DNA of 8,635 nt, taken from contig JANQLI010000238.1 of NCBI GenBank assembly GCA_028280675.1, positions 1 to 8,635 on the forward strand, written 5' to 3'. This DNA comes from Alphaproteobacteria bacterium (lineage in GTDB: Bacteria > Pseudomonadota > Alphaproteobacteria > SMXP01). How positions within the stretch are numbered: position 1 is the stretch's first letter; every line of letters starts with the position of its first letter. Of this stretch, positions 1-7,901 are shown piece after piece. The notes under the pieces are model-generated. The model was not told the origin of the DNA. It saw nothing but the letters and a program-made list of their open reading frames with translations, and did no database searches. The translations under genes were made by a program, and so were the position numbers.

Positions 1-869
1 AGCCTGCTGTGTCGGTCATCACTCATATCGATCATGATCATCACGAATTTCTTGGGGATGACCTTGCAGGTATTGCTGGCGAAAAAGCAGGAATTATCAA
101 AAAAGATTGTCCAGTTGTCAGCGGGCCACAGGATGACATTGCACAACGGGTGATCGAAAATGAAGCAACGCGACAAGCAGCACCTTTGACGATTTTTGGC
201 CAAGATTTTTCCTGTTATGTGGAATCGGGACGGATGATCTTTCAGGATGACGATGGGCTTCTTGATTTACCGCTCCCTAAAATGCGCGGCTATCATCAAA
301 TTGAAAATGCCGGGCTTGCCCTCGCAGCATTACGGCAACTATCGCACGTCACCCTTTCTCACAGTGCTATCGCAGAAGGCATCGAACAGGCAGAATGGCC
401 TGCGCGCTGCCAACGCCTGGATGCGGACCGCCTGCCCTGGGCCGCGCGCCCCAGCATCTTACCGGAAGTATGGCTTGACGGCGGGCATAACGCCAATGCC
501 GCCATGGTGCTGGCGCAAGCAATCGGTGCTCTCGAAGAAAAAGTCTCCCGGCCGCTTTATCTCATTCTCGGCATGATGGGGAACAAAGACGTCGATGCGT
601 TTCTCACACCATTTCAAACCATGGCGAAAGCGGTAATCGCACTTCCCATCCCAAACAATGAAAACGCAGCACACCCAGATGAGATCGAACGGATTGCCCG
701 CGCCAAGGGCTTCCCAAGTTTTTCTGCAAACACCCTAACAGATGCGTTGACTCGTGTGCTGGATATACAAAAAGCCGCAGATCAAACGGATGCGCCGCGC
801 ATCCTGATCTGCGGCTCTCTTTATCTGGCTGGCGACGTGCTTGCGCAAACGCATACGCCTTTGCCTTAA
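1..869 (+). CDS. folC: Bifunctional folylpolyglutamate synthase / dihydrofolate synthase, 5'-truncated by the window edge
   Basis: FolC is a cytoplasmic ATP-dependent ligase of the Mur-ligase superfamily. It adds L-glutamate to dihydropteroate (giving dihydrofolate) and to reduced folates (giving polyglutamates). The frame is open from base 3 and ends at TAA 867-869, giving about 288 residues. The family is usually about 420-440, so the N-terminal part with the GTNGKGS P-loop lies off the left edge. The GTG at 9 is an internal valine, not a start: the frame continues upstream and begins inside a conserved block. Visible signatures are VITHIDHDH..LGDD followed by IAGEKAGIIK (central ATPase domain), RCQRL at the domain junction, WLDGGHN (C-terminal Mur-ligase domain), LILGMMGNKD and the terminal ICGSLYLAGDVL. 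All are in the expected order and no frameshift is visible. In related genomes accD often precedes folC, but that part is not in this window. The gene converges on trxA with three bases between the stops. Confidence 0.95.
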   Translation, partial: PAVSVITHIDHDHHEFLGDDLAGIAGEKAGIIKKDCPVVSGPQDDIAQRVIENEATRQAAPLTIFGQDFSCYVESGRMIFQDDDGLLDLPLPKMRGYHQIENAGLALAALRQLSHVTLSHSAIAEGIEQAEWPARCQRLDADRLPWAARPSILPEVWLDGGHNANAAMVLAQAIGALEEKVSRPLYLILGMMGNKDVDAFLTPFQTMAKAVIALPIPNNENAAHPDEIERIARAKGFPSFSANTLTDALTRVLDIQKAADQTDAPRILICGSLYLAGDVLAQTHTPLP

Positions 870-883
870 ACTTTATGCGGTTT
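847..883. terminator. Weak hairpin spanning the convergent folC and trxA stops, possible bidirectional terminator
   Basis: An inverted repeat pairs AAACGCATA (847-855) with TATGCG-G-TTT (874-883). This makes nine base pairs if the single G at 880 bulges out. The loop is 18 bases and holds the folC stop (867-869). The right arm begins inside the trxA stop codon (873-875 on the opposite strand). Because the arms are flanked by A and T, the structure could act in both directions, and no other terminator-like structure is visible between these two genes. It is weak for an intrinsic terminator: only three or four GC pairs, a long loop, and three-base U tracts. It may instead slow polymerases or protect 3' ends, or be chance. 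Confidence 0.35.
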
Positions 884-1196
884 CAGATTCAATCCACTCA
901 ACAATTTTGCCTTTTGGCATCGCGCCCACTTTCATCGAGGCCATCTCGCCGTCTTTGAAGATCATCAAAGTCGGAATACCGCGAACGCCAAATTGGCTGG
1001 GGATTTTCGGATTCTCATCAATATTGATCTTAGCAATTGTCAGCTTATCGCTCATTTCGTCAGAAATTTCCTCAAGGGAGGGCCCAATCTGTTTGCACGG
1101 ATTACACCATTCGGCCCAAAAATCGACGAGCACGGGTTGTGAGGATTTAATCACATCATCATCAAAGGATGAATCGGTTACTGCCTTCGTTGCCAT
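873..1196 (-). CDS. trxA: Thioredoxin with a CNPC active site
   Basis: A 107-residue single-domain thioredoxin, full length for the family. It is a small cytoplasmic protein that reduces protein disulfides and is itself reduced by thioredoxin reductase. The fold markers are in order: the buried Asp25 in VDFWAEW, the active-site pair Cys31 and Cys34, the KINIDENP strand with Lys56, the cis-proline Pro75 in GIPTL, and the late glycine at 91 in KVGA. The odd feature is the active site, WCNPCK, where canonical thioredoxins have WCGPCK. The codon is AAT (1101-1103), two changes away from a Gly codon such as GGT, so a single sequencing error is unlikely. The ATG start at 1196 has a weak purine-rich site (AAAGAG) six to nine bases upstream and gives the normal N-terminus. 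The gene follows addA after 141 bases that contain a likely promoter, so it is probably transcribed at least partly on its own. Assignment to the thioredoxin family is certain; whether it is the main cellular thioredoxin is inferred from the conserved position beside addA. Confidence 0.95.
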   Translation of the reverse strand: MATKAVTDSSFDDDVIKSSQPVLVDFWAEWCNPCKQIGPSLEEISDEMSDKLTIAKINIDENPKIPSQFGVRGIPTLMIFKDGEMASMKVGAMPKGKIVEWIESETA

Positions 1197-1266
1197 GGAT
1201 CACTCTTTCTTATGTTAGCGGGACATATGAGCCTGCCCCTGCGACTCACCTTATCCAAGGACTCCG

Positions 1267-1295
1267 AATGTAAGAACGGCAGCGAAATGCGTCAA
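1267..1295 (-). promoter_or_regulatory. Predicted sigma70-type promoter for trxA
   Basis: On the minus strand, TTGACG (1295-1290, five of six matches to the -35 consensus) is followed after exactly 17 bases by TACATT (1272-1267, four of six matches to the -10 consensus). Transcription would start near 1260 and leave a 5' leader of about 63 bases before the trxA ATG at 1196. The promoter sits in the only noncoding gap of appreciable size in the minus-strand run. I see no operator-like palindrome or riboswitch-like structure in the leader. The call rests on consensus match and position alone. Confidence 0.5.
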
Positions 1296-1337
1296 GGCCG
1301 CCACCCTGAAATCATCTGATCCGCGCTTTAGGCCTGC

Positions 1338-4300
1338 TTATCTGGCCAAACTACGGTCCAAAAGCGCATCTGGCAGCGGCATCCAAAGCGGGCCGTCGGT
1401 CCACAGAAGCGCACAGCGTATGCGATGATTCGGATAAATCTCACGTAACAACGCCCGGTACACCGCCATTTGCCGGAGATAGACGATGGGCACAGTGTCT
1501 ACAGATTTTGGCGGTGGCCGATTTGTTTTATAATCGACAATCATCACCTCGGTGTCTGTCACACAAAGACGGTCAATAAATCCAGAGACGATGACGTCAT
1601 CCATGTCGTCACTAGAGAGTCCGTGCGCCATCCCCGCAAGCGCCACCTCCGCCTGGCTGCCTGGGGCAAACAAGGCTGCAAACTCCGTATCGTTTAAGAT
1701 CGCTAAGATCTCCGTGAGAAGAGTATGGCGCTGCGCCTCATCGAAGTCAGAGGCTTGCACTGTCAGAAAACGTAACACGGCATCGCGCCATTGATCCGAT
1801 GGCAGATTGGGCAGCACTTCGAGCAATTTATGAATCAAGTGGCCACGGCGAAAGCGATCGCTTTGATCAGCGGCCAATGGCGAAAGAACAGGCGGCTCGC
1901 TTTCCCCCTCTTGCGCAAGCGGCAGGCGCGATGGGGCTAACGGTTGTTGCGGCATCGGTTCCGGCATGGCAGAGGTCATGACCCACTCTGGCATGTCCGT
2001 GATGACCTGAGTGACTATATCTTGCGCTGTCGATGCTTCCGGGGGCGCGGTTTGCTCGCTGACCAGGCGTAACACTGGTGTGCCATCCCATGCCGTCACT
2101 TCATCGGCAAGAGGGCGGAGCTCCCTTTCAATGCGTTTGTACCAGGAGATGTCCTTTGGCGCAGTCGCCTTCTGATAGCCGCCTATATAAAGACGATCCC
2201 GCGCCCGCGTGGCCGCGACATAAAGCAGGCGATGATATTCCGCTTCTTTTTTCTGTTGATAGGCCGTGCGCCACGCTTCCGAGATAGTCTCCTGATCAGC
2301 CGTTCGCGGTGGACGCCACATGATCATATCATCCTCACCAGTCAGAAGATGATCATCTTGGCGCGGATCGGGAACACCACACGTATCCGGCAACATAACG
2401 ATGTTCGATGCAAGCCCCTTCGCGCCATGCACGGTCATGACACGCACACGCCCTTCCCCTTGGTCTTGCTCGCGTTTGAGCTCTGCCTCCCCGCTGCCAA
2501 GCCAATGTATAAACCCTTGCAAGCTTGGCGTCTTCGTTTCTTCAAACACAAGCGCTAAGTTTAAAAATTCATCTAACGGATCATTTGCATCTTGGCCTAA
2601 GCGTGTGAGAAGCCGTTGCCGGCCTGTTTGTTCGGAGAGATTTCCCGATAATGGCGCGCCATCTAGAATGTCCTGATAAAACTCAAACGGACTGACAAAA
2701 TCCGCACGCGACCGCATATGACTGAGATACGCATAGGCCGCATCATATGGTTTTTCGCGCCGCCTTGCCTTCAACGCCTGCCACAAAGATCCCGTGCGGC
2801 CATAGGCCAATTCAAAAAGCTCGTCCTCCGTGAGTCCCACCAATGGCGACTTTAAAACACAAGCCAAAGATAAATCATCGCCGGGCTGCAGCACAAACTC
2901 CGTCAGGGCCGTCAGATCCATGACCGCCAATTGTTCCGTGACGTGCATACGATCCGCGCCTGCCACGGGAATATTATTGTCTTTCAAAGCGCGGATAATT
3001 GGCTCCATCAAGGCACCCCGATTGCGGAGCAAAATCATAATATCGCCCGGCGCAATGGGGCGCCCCTGACTGTGAAGGCATTCACCTGACTCGAGCCAGT
3101 GCTTGATGGTGGTGGCGATCTTATGGGCCAATTCCGCCGGAGGACTGTGGGGCGCAACCCAATCGATAGGCGCGTCCCATGGGTCTTCTTCATCCACGTC
3201 ACGGGGCTCGATTAACGGCCAAAGCTCCACAAGCCCGGCGTGCCCATCACGGTTTGTAAGATGACGGATTGGCTCACCTGATGCTGTGAGCGACTTTTGC
3301 TGCGCTTCATCGCTAAAAAACACATCGACCGCACGCAACACAACATCCGTTGAACGAAAGGACAACTGAAAGGCGACCCGCGCCCACTCATAGCCAGCAT
3401 CGGTCACCTGTTGATGGAAACGCAGGCTCTCTTCATGAAACTTATCTGGGTCCGCGCCTTGGAAGGAATAAATCGACTGTTTCTCGTCCCCGACTGCAAA
3501 AATGGTGCGCACTTCTTTGGGTTCACGCTCTTCGTGCACGCCCAGTCCAGAGAAAAATTCCGCCGCAAGCGCCTTAATCACATCCCACTGATAAGGGGAC
3601 GTATCTTGCGCTTCATCGACAAGAATATGGTCAAGACCGCCATCTAACTTGTAAAGCACCCAAGATGCGGCTGCTGAACGCTGCAATAAGTTTCGCGTTG
3701 CGAGAATCAAATCATCATAATCAAGGGCGGCGCGTTGGCGTTTTTCCTGCGCATAGAGTTGAATAAACTCTTCAGCAAGCGTAAAAAGCGCCGTGCTAGC
3801 TTCAATAATCCGCACCGCTTTAAGTTTTTCGTAAAGACGCGCAACACGCGCGCGTTCAGTCGACATGAAATCATCAACATCGGGATGCTCTTCCCGGAAC
3901 GCCTTTGTGATAAACCCGCGATCCGCACGCGGCGCGCCAGTTTGTGTCAGAAAGATTGGTGTATAATGTTCAAACGCGGTTTCAAGGTCCGTCTGGCAGA
4001 GAAACGTATCCATCCGTTCTGCCTGTGTACGTTCCGTTTTCGCCGTCCCCGTGCGCAAAACATCGCGTATCGATTCCAACCGCGTCAGGTCACAATACGG
4101 TTCCTCTACAGTCTCTGTCATAATGGAGAAAGCATCGTCTCCCCCTGACAAATCAAGACAATGGGCGAGGGTGGTGACAGCGCCAGCAACACCGCCATGG
4201 CGATCAAAAAACCATTGCAAACGATGCCGCTTTTGCACCACTTCATAAAAGAGCTTATCAAACGTCTCTTCCGCAAGCCGCGTCACCAGATAGGTATGCG

Positions 4301-4835
4301 CCTGCGCAAGTGGCGTGCCCTCTTCCTCAAGCGCTTTTTCAAAGACATGAAAGCGTGCGTGATCGAGCAATTCCCCCGCCGTGCGATCGTCAAGCACATC
4401 AAAATTTGGGGCGACCTGCGCTTCCAAAGGAAAGCGTCCCAACAAACGCTCGCAAAAGGCATGTATGGTTTGGATTTTCAATCCACCCGGCGTTTCCAAG
4501 GCTTGCGCGAATAATCGCCGGGCTTTTGGAAGATCATCCGGCGATAACTGTTCACGGGTCCGCGCATAGACTGTTTCGATCAGCACATCATCAGGCAGCG
4601 TGGACCATTCGCCTAAATCTTTAAACAAGCGGCGCGCCATTTCCGAGGCCGCCGCTTTGGTGAAGGTGAGGCACAAGATCCGTTGCGGGTCGGTGCCGGA
4701 CAGCAGCAGGCGGATCACACGTTGAGTCAGCACATGGGTTTTGCCCGTGCCCGCATTGGCCGACACCCACGCAGAGACACGTGGATCAGAGGCACGCGCC
4801 TGATCAAGAATGGCATCATCAAACCCCGTCGCCAT
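1338..4835 (-). CDS. addA: Double-strand break repair helicase-nuclease subunit AddA
   Basis: AddA is the motor and one of two nucleases of the AddAB complex, which unwinds and resects DNA ends for RecA-dependent repair. Counting from the ATG at 4835 it has 1165 residues, normal for the alphaproteobacterial family. SF1A (UvrD/RecB-like) helicase motifs occur in order: Walker A with Lys32 in AGTGKT, LTFTKAAASEM (motif Ia), DEAQD (407-411), GDEKQSIYSFQGAD (about 449-462), QLSFRST (490-496), VMTVHGAKGLA (799-809) and LLYVAATRARDRLY (870-883). The C-terminal RecB-type PD-(D/E)XK nuclease shows His1002 in GHLIH, Asp1088 in GFIDR, Asp1101 and Lys1103 in VDYKT, and a downstream LRQMAVY motif, so it should be active. 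An ATG at 4868 in the same frame is less likely: the one at 4835 overlaps the addB stop by one base (TGATG) and has a strong Shine-Dalgarno six bases upstream. The overlap implies cotranscription and translational coupling with addB. No frameshift is visible. Confidence 0.96.
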   Translation of the reverse strand: MATGFDDAILDQARASDPRVSAWVSANAGTGKTHVLTQRVIRLLLSGTDPQRILCLTFTKAAASEMARRLFKDLGEWSTLPDDVLIETVYARTREQLSPDDLPKARRLFAQALETPGGLKIQTIHAFCERLLGRFPLEAQVAPNFDVLDDRTAGELLDHARFHVFEKALEEEGTPLAQAHTYLVTRLAEETFDKLFYEVVQKRHRLQWFFDRHGGVAGAVTTLAHCLDLSGGDDAFSIMTETVEEPYCDLTRLESIRDVLRTGTAKTERTQAERMDTFLCQTDLETAFEHYTPIFLTQTGAPRADRGFITKAFREEHPDVDDFMSTERARVARLYEKLKAVRIIEASTALFTLAEEFIQLYAQEKRQRAALDYDDLILATRNLLQRSAAASWVLYKLDGGLDHILVDEAQDTSPYQWDVIKALAAEFFSGLGVHEEREPKEVRTIFAVGDEKQSIYSFQGADPDKFHEESLRFHQQVTDAGYEWARVAFQLSFRSTDVVLRAVDVFFSDEAQQKSLTASGEPIRHLTNRDGHAGLVELWPLIEPRDVDEEDPWDAPIDWVAPHSPPAELAHKIATTIKHWLESGECLHSQGRPIAPGDIMILLRNRGALMEPIIRALKDNNIPVAGADRMHVTEQLAVMDLTALTEFVLQPGDDLSLACVLKSPLVGLTEDELFELAYGRTGSLWQALKARRREKPYDAAYAYLSHMRSRADFVSPFEFYQDILDGAPLSGNLSEQTGRQRLLTRLGQDANDPLDEFLNLALVFEETKTPSLQGFIHWLGSGEAELKREQDQGEGRVRVMTVHGAKGLASNIVMLPDTCGVPDPRQDDHLLTGEDDMIMWRPPRTADQETISEAWRTAYQQKKEAEYHRLLYVAATRARDRLYIGGYQKATAPKDISWYKRIERELRPLADEVTAWDGTPVLRLVSEQTAPPEASTAQDIVTQVITDMPEWVMTSAMPEPMPQQPLAPSRLPLAQEGESEPPVLSPLAADQSDRFRRGHLIHKLLEVLPNLPSDQWRDAVLRFLTVQASDFDEAQRHTLLTEILAILNDTEFAALFAPGSQAEVALAGMAHGLSSDDMDDVIVSGFIDRLCVTDTEVMIVDYKTNRPPPKSVDTVPIVYLRQMAVYRALLREIYPNHRIRCALLWTDGPLWMPLPDALLDRSLAR

Positions 4836-7800
4836 CAGACGTCCTCCTCGCCGCCACCGGCAGACCATTCCTGCACGCGCGCGAGATGGTCGTAATCCGC
4901 AAAACGCCGCAAAAACTGCACACGGGGCTGCGATAAGTAAGGCGTCTCCTCTTGATCGAACTCCGCGATCAACCTGATCACCCCTTCTGAAGCATCGGTC
5001 AAGCGCTCTGTCACTTCATCACAATTGCTTGCGACAGTGCGCACCTCCCCTGGAACAGCGCCGCCTTTGACTTGCAGATAGGTCAATTCAACCACACTCT
5101 GCCGTGCGACATTTTCAAAACCACCTTGCGCAAGAATATAAGCTTCAAGGCTAAGCTGCGGAGATAAACCGCTTTGGACCTCTTTCTTACTCGGCAGGAC
5201 GCCGGTCTTGTAATCATAGATAACCAGTCCATCCTGACATTGATCGATGCGATCCACCCGGCATTTCAACTGCACATCACCCGCAGGCCCTGGCAACAGC
5301 ACAACGCCCGCTTGCTCTAAGACAAGCGGTTTCGCGTTGAGACGCCGCTCGCGTTCTGTCGCAACAAACCAATGGGCGAGATCCTCAAAACGCGGCTTCC
5401 AAAACGCCTCAACATTCGGCTGGTCTTCAATCTTGGAAAATGCGTCATTCGCAATCTTGAGCAACTGCTCTGTTGCATTGTCAGGGAGGTCATCTGGATA
5501 AGCGGCCACAAAAGTCTCAAGTATTTTGTGAATGACAGTCCCGTGCTGCATCCGGTCCACCGCCATATCAATGGGGTTGAGAGGCCGCAAATTTAAGATT
5601 TTTTTCGCGTAGATCGCATAAGGGTCGCGTATCCATGTTTCAATGTCAGTAACCGAGAACGTGCGCGGACGCGCCTTCACCGGCGGACGCGGTTCTGGCG
5701 CAGATCGCGGCACATATGTGACCTTATCGCATTGCTGCACAATCTGCTGATATGGATAATCCGGCGCAAGACAGTCAAACGCCTTTGCCCCACGCAAAAT
5801 TGTCTCCATACGGAGCAACCAGCGCGACGCAACGGTCGGTGCGCCATCGACGCGTTCAGCGCGGGTGAGAAACACCTTTTCACTGCTGGCCAGTTGGGCG
5901 AAATCATGCGCCGATAGGCCCACCTGACGCTCAGGCATTGGCAGCCCAAGCTCTTTGCGCATGGGGCGATTCAACCAAGGATCGAGACGGCTTTCGCCAG
6001 GCCATGTGCCTTCATTCAATCCCCCCAGAACAACCACATCGGCATGTTGCAATCGCGCTTCCATGGGGCCCCAAATAAATAGCCGGGGATGTGTGCCATA
6101 AGTTGGACGCAACACCTGCCCTGACAACACTGTCTCAAAAAGCGTAAGATATTCGCTTCCCCGCATCTTGGGATAAACAATCGCATCGTCATGCAATTGC
6201 CGCATAAAACTAGCCATAGCCTCACCATCATCATGGGACCATAGCCGTGAGTGACCACCATCATCGCCATCTTCAGCCGCAAGCATCTCAGCACAGCGAA
6301 TATGATGCTCTGTCATTTCTTGAAGGCTTATCTCATTTGCATTCAGCGCATCAATAAAGGGGGAAAATGCCGCATCAAGAACCGTGAGGATTTTTTCAAT
6401 GGCTGTTTTCGTTTCTTTTGAGAGTTTCTGTGATGTTTGATCGCGCATCGTCTCATAGCGCTTACGTAATCCGCCTATGCCACTTTTCGGCCGCGAGTCA
6501 CGCAATGCTATCAATTCAAGCTGCTCAACGGCATCGCGGCAATTCTGGCGGTTCAAACCGGCTGCGCAGAGTGGGTGTTTTAAAACACTGAGCAAAAAAA
6601 GAGGTGAGGCCTCTTCATGCGCTGCCTCGACAATCAAACGCATGAAACTCCCAACAGGTGATTTATTGAGCGGCGTTCCAGCCGAATCATCTATCGCAAT
6701 CTCCCACCGCTTTAGATGCGCCGCCACACGCCGCGCCAGTTGACGGTCCGGCGTCACCAACGCCCCTGTCTTTCCCGGATCTTCAAGTGTGTGGCGTAAA
6801 ATGAGGGCAATAATGACAGCCTCTTCTGCGGCATGCACCGCATCAATACACGTGAGGCCATCCAGTCCCATATCCCAATTTTGCTCTTGAAAGCGCTCAA
6901 CAACGTCACGCCAATCTTCTGTCGCATCTGCAGGGCGAAGCGCCGCATGCAAGATATGGCTTCGGCTCTGTCGTGTTGCGCCGACATCTTCGCATCCCGG
7001 CCACAGCGTGACGTGCGACCGGTCAACATCCATACGCCCTAGCAATTCTTTCATGCCATATTGCGGGTGCGATGGATCCATCACAGCCCAGGCCTTTTCA
7101 TCCATGGTGATGTCAAGCCCAGGCAGCACCACTGCCCCTGCCGGGAGGCGAGCTATCACATCAAGCAAATAAGCCGTTGCCGGAATAGACCCAGTAGACC
7201 CGGCGGCAATAATCGGCGTTTGAGGCTGCTCATGACGCCAGCGGTCAGCCAGGCCTCGCAAGGTTGCATTCCTGCGCTCAACCGCGTCCACGCATTGCTC
7301 TTCCTCAAGATAAGCCGGCCAATGTTCATGGATGATTTTTAAAAACGCGACCGTGTCTTGCCAATGCTCCGTGTACGCATCAGGAACAAGACCGGTAAAA
7401 CGGTCCGTTGTGACACCTTCGGTTTGCAAGAGATCGAGCAAGCGCCCCAACTCGACCGCCAGCGCCACCGCTTGCGCTGCATTCCGCACACCAAGGTCTT
7501 TGCCTTGGGATTGTTGCACCTCGCTCCAATGCTTGATCAAATGCGCTAATCTTAATTGCCGACGCAGTGGCGAAATCACAGGTCGGCTGCCAACCTCCGC
7601 CATGGTAAGAGAAGCCATTGGCGCTGGATCAATGATCAAATCCTCCTCATCCACATCCCCTAAAGGCTGGATGCGTGGTAATAACAACGCTTCGCGGCTT
7701 GATGAGTGTGCCTGCCGCAAAAAGGCATCCCGTAAACTGCGGACGGCCCGGCGGGTTGGAACCAATATTCTCACCCCTGCAAAGAGAGCTGGGTCATCTG

Positions 7801-7897
7801 CATACACATTCCATAGCGTCGCCGCGAGTGTATCGACAAATGACATCCCAGCGGGAATAGTGGACAGCGAAGGGAGACTGCGCGCCGATCGAGCCAT
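4835..7897 (-). CDS. addB: Double-strand break repair nuclease subunit AddB (alphaproteobacterial type)
   Basis: AddB is the partner of AddA. It has a helicase-like fold without motor function, thought to scan for the recombination hotspot, plus a second nuclease. It has 1020 residues from the ATG at 7897. The N-terminal segment around 42-58 (RILVPTRRAVRSL) sits where a helicase would have its P-loop but has no GKT/S, as expected for AddB. Mid-protein blocks fit the family: AAGSTGSIPAT (231-241), VVLPGLD (256-262) and VLGGLNEGTWPGE (623-635). The C-terminal PD-(D/E)XK nuclease begins about 748 and shows His790 in HGTVIH, Asp882 in RVDRID, Asp895 and Lys897 in IYDYKTG, and QLSLEAY (914-920), so it looks intact. 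The cysteines that hold the Fe-S cluster of Firmicute AddB are not present in that pattern. The same frame is open upstream to 7990, but this would overlap the murU-like gene by about 90 bases. The ATG at 7897 (preceded by an in-frame GTG at 7900) lies four bases after that gene's stop. It has no clear Shine-Dalgarno, so start by coupling is likely. Confidence 0.95.
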   Translation of the reverse strand: MARSARSLPSLSTIPAGMSFVDTLAATLWNVYADDPALFAGVRILVPTRRAVRSLRDAFLRQAHSSSREALLLPRIQPLGDVDEEDLIIDPAPMASLTMAEVGSRPVISPLRRQLRLAHLIKHWSEVQQSQGKDLGVRNAAQAVALAVELGRLLDLLQTEGVTTDRFTGLVPDAYTEHWQDTVAFLKIIHEHWPAYLEEEQCVDAVERRNATLRGLADRWRHEQPQTPIIAAGSTGSIPATAYLLDVIARLPAGAVVLPGLDITMDEKAWAVMDPSHPQYGMKELLGRMDVDRSHVTLWPGCEDVGATRQSRSHILHAALRPADATEDWRDVVERFQEQNWDMGLDGLTCIDAVHAAEEAVIIALILRHTLEDPGKTGALVTPDRQLARRVAAHLKRWEIAIDDSAGTPLNKSPVGSFMRLIVEAAHEEASPLFLLSVLKHPLCAAGLNRQNCRDAVEQLELIALRDSRPKSGIGGLRKRYETMRDQTSQKLSKETKTAIEKILTVLDAAFSPFIDALNANEISLQEMTEHHIRCAEMLAAEDGDDGGHSRLWSHDDGEAMASFMRQLHDDAIVYPKMRGSEYLTLFETVLSGQVLRPTYGTHPRLFIWGPMEARLQHADVVVLGGLNEGTWPGESRLDPWLNRPMRKELGLPMPERQVGLSAHDFAQLASSEKVFLTRAERVDGAPTVASRWLLRMETILRGAKAFDCLAPDYPYQQIVQQCDKVTYVPRSAPEPRPPVKARPRTFSVTDIETWIRDPYAIYAKKILNLRPLNPIDMAVDRMQHGTVIHKILETFVAAYPDDLPDNATEQLLKIANDAFSKIEDQPNVEAFWKPRFEDLAHWFVATERERRLNAKPLVLEQAGVVLLPGPAGDVQLKCRVDRIDQCQDGLVIYDYKTGVLPSKKEVQSGLSPQLSLEAYILAQGGFENVARQSVVELTYLQVKGGAVPGEVRTVASNCDEVTERLTDASEGVIRLIAEFDQEETPYLSQPRVQFLRRFADYDHLARVQEWSAGGGEEDV
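4842..4849 (-). promoter_or_regulatory. Strong Shine-Dalgarno for addA inside the end of addB
   Basis: GAGGAGGA reads on the minus strand from 4849 to 4842, six bases before the ATG at 4835. It lies within the final addB codons and encodes the Glu-Glu-Asp of the AddB tail. It decides the addA start in favour of 4835 over 4868, and it would let ribosomes finishing addB, or new ones, start addA at a matched rate. Confidence 0.8.
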
Positions 7898-7901
7898 CAC
7901 G

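Noticed and set aside
841..1218. A plus-strand open frame (125 codons) covering trxA
   Set aside because: It overlaps the folC end and is antisense to the whole of trxA, whose thioredoxin motifs are unambiguous. The reading is low-complexity Ser/Ile-rich shadow sequence.
1243..1264. Two GANTC sites (1243-1247 and 1260-1264) next to the predicted trxA start, suggesting CcrM methylation control
   Set aside because: A hand scan of the first 1.9 kb finds about ten GANTC sites, many inside genes, so they are not scarce here and two near a promoter are within chance.
1291..1335. Inverted repeat AGGCC / GGCCT just after the addA stop, as a possible addA terminator
   Set aside because: The stem is only five pairs with a loop of more than 30 bases, has no U tract, and runs into the predicted trxA -35 element.
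4836..4868. An 11-residue N-terminal extension of AddA from an ATG at 4868
   Set aside because: The extension (Arg-rich) lies inside addB, whereas the ATG at 4835 has a strong Shine-Dalgarno and a TGATG stop-start junction and gives the normal family N-terminus.
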